Shown here one piece after another: positions 63,363-64,000 of a DNA stretch of 64,000 nucleotides (within the stretch, counting starts at the first letter, position 1; each line of letters begins with the position of its first letter). The position numbers were made by a program, and so were the translations under genes. This DNA is from Corallococcus macrosporus (GTDB lineage: Bacteria > Myxococcota > Myxococcia > Myxococcales > Myxococcaceae): NCBI RefSeq assembly GCF_017302985.1, contig NZ_JAFIMU010000007.1, positions 3,239,001 through 3,303,000 of the forward strand, in the 5' to 3' direction. The notes below the pieces were generated by a model that worked only from the letters and a program-made list of their open reading frames with translations, made no database searches and was not told the DNA's origin.

Positions 63363-64000
63363 ATGCCCAGCACGACCCGTCACGACCCCGCGCCATCCCC
63401 TTCGTTGAGCGCGGTGGGACGCGCGCTCCCCCCGCATTACGCCAGCCAGGAGCAGCTCATCGCGGCGCTGCGCGACCTGTGGGCGACGAAGCACTTCAAC
63501 CTCGAGCGATTGGAGGACCTGCACCGCAACGTGCAGGTGGGCGGCCGGCACCTGGCGCTGCCCCTGGAGGAGTACCCGGCGCTCGCCACGTTCCAGCAGC
63601 GCAACGACGCGTGGATCCGCGTGGCCACGGAGCTGTCGGAGAAGGTGGCGCGTGAAGCGCTGGAGCGCGCGGGCCTCACGCCGAAGGACGTGGACCACGT
63701 CTTCTTCGTCACGGTGACGGGCATCGCCACGCCCAGCGTGGACGCGCGGCTGGTCAACCGGATGGGCCTTCGCGACGACGTGAAGCGCACGCCCATCTTC
63801 GGCCTGGGCTGCGTGGCGGGGGCGGCGGGGCTCGCGCGAGCGTCGGACTACCTGCGCGCGTTCCCGAAGCAGACGGCGCTGCTCATCGCCACGGAGCTGT
63901 GCTCGCTCACGCTCCAGCGCGAGGACCTGTCCATCCCCAACATCATCGCCTCCGGCCTCTTCGGTGACGGCGCGGCGTGCGTGGTGCTGCGGGGCGCGGA
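63363..64000 (+). CDS. type III polyketide synthase, truncated by window edge
   Basis: First 212 codons of a chalcone-synthase-like enzyme. Conserved features: VDHVFFVTVTGIATPSVDARLVNRMGL and the active-site Cys in IFGLGCVAGAAGL (Cys150). It condenses malonyl-CoA units onto an acyl starter to give pyrones, phloroglucinols or resorcinols, depending on family. The His and Asn of the triad lie beyond the window. ATG 63363 (MPSTTRHD) has no strong SD. It is divergent from the FAD monooxygenase, a typical type III PKS cluster layout. Confidence 0.93.
   Translation, partial: MPSTTRHDPAPSPSLSAVGRALPPHYASQEQLIAALRDLWATKHFNLERLEDLHRNVQVGGRHLALPLEEYPALATFQQRNDAWIRVATELSEKVAREALERAGLTPKDVDHVFFVTVTGIATPSVDARLVNRMGLRDDVKRTPIFGLGCVAGAAGLARASDYLRAFPKQTALLIATELCSLTLQREDLSIPNIIASGLFGDGAACVVLRGA

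Overview
The window is very GC-rich and densely coded. Its gene content points to a myxobacterium of the Myxococcaceae, probably Corallococcus or a close relative of Myxococcus. The markers are a DUF2381 protein beside a Ser/Thr kinase, a DUF2378-type protein, a MYXO-CTERM anchored protein, several eukaryote-like kinases, many outer-surface lipoproteins with Asp-Ala-Gly linkers, DUF4215 and MopE-type calcium-motif repeats, and a type III polyketide synthase. No rRNA, tRNA, CRISPR array, insertion sequence or replication origin was seen. All calls come from reading the sequence; no database search was run, and residue positions are approximate.

Layout. 1-4369: a truncated Ser/Thr kinase with its DUF2381 partner, a hypothetical protein, an outer-membrane barrel protein, and a lipoprotein plus partner pair that resembles the SitA/SitI kin-discrimination loci. 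4420-6747: a secreted endonuclease/exonuclease/phosphatase lipoprotein with a lamin-tail domain. 6990-10323: a basic-tailed small protein, then grpE-dnaK. 10375-13860: a small membrane protein, a GAF-like kinase, a PRC-barrel/DUF2382 stress protein and a small hypothetical. 14000-18855: a complete branched-chain amino acid ABC transporter operon (livKHMGF-like) closed by a perfect hairpin. 19035-25312: surface lipoproteins (BNR propeller, MopE-like) and a YiiX-like protein. 25576-30219: a cytosolic PhnD-like histidine kinase, an RNA ligase, a YdjM-like protein and an adenylate cyclase. 30282-35663: a eukaryote-like prolyl-tRNA synthetase and assorted single genes. 35671-38814: a MarR regulator divergent from modABC. 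38849-43057: a zinc-ribbon hypothetical, a pentapeptide-repeat operon and a secreted isoamylase. 43231-50232: a three-gene operon of kinase-nSTAND, PEGA/TPR protein and an 18-repeat cysteine-rich lipoprotein. 50631-54481: two HEAT-like proteins, an M23-like peptidase, a Cys-rich lipoprotein and a lysoplasmalogenase.

The best candidate for an undescribed system is 54629-58708, a single 1359-residue protein with an N-terminal PD-(D/E)XK nuclease-like module, a central P-loop STAND-like NTPase and a long alpha-helical repeat region. This is the architecture of antiviral STAND (Avs-like) effectors. By eye its base composition and codon use are less GC-biased than its neighbours. It has a promoter-like element and a perfect palindrome just upstream, ends at a nine-C run where one extra base would extend the protein by about 33 residues, and is followed by what looks like the 3' stump of a secreted repeat protein. 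Together these suggest a horizontally acquired defence gene.

The right end (59555-64000) holds an M9 collagenase and a divergent FAD monooxygenase/type III polyketide synthase pair, probably the start of a phenolic lipid, pyrone or quinone cluster that runs off the window. Several perfect GC-rich hairpins without U-tracts sit at convergent gene ends and are listed as terminators.
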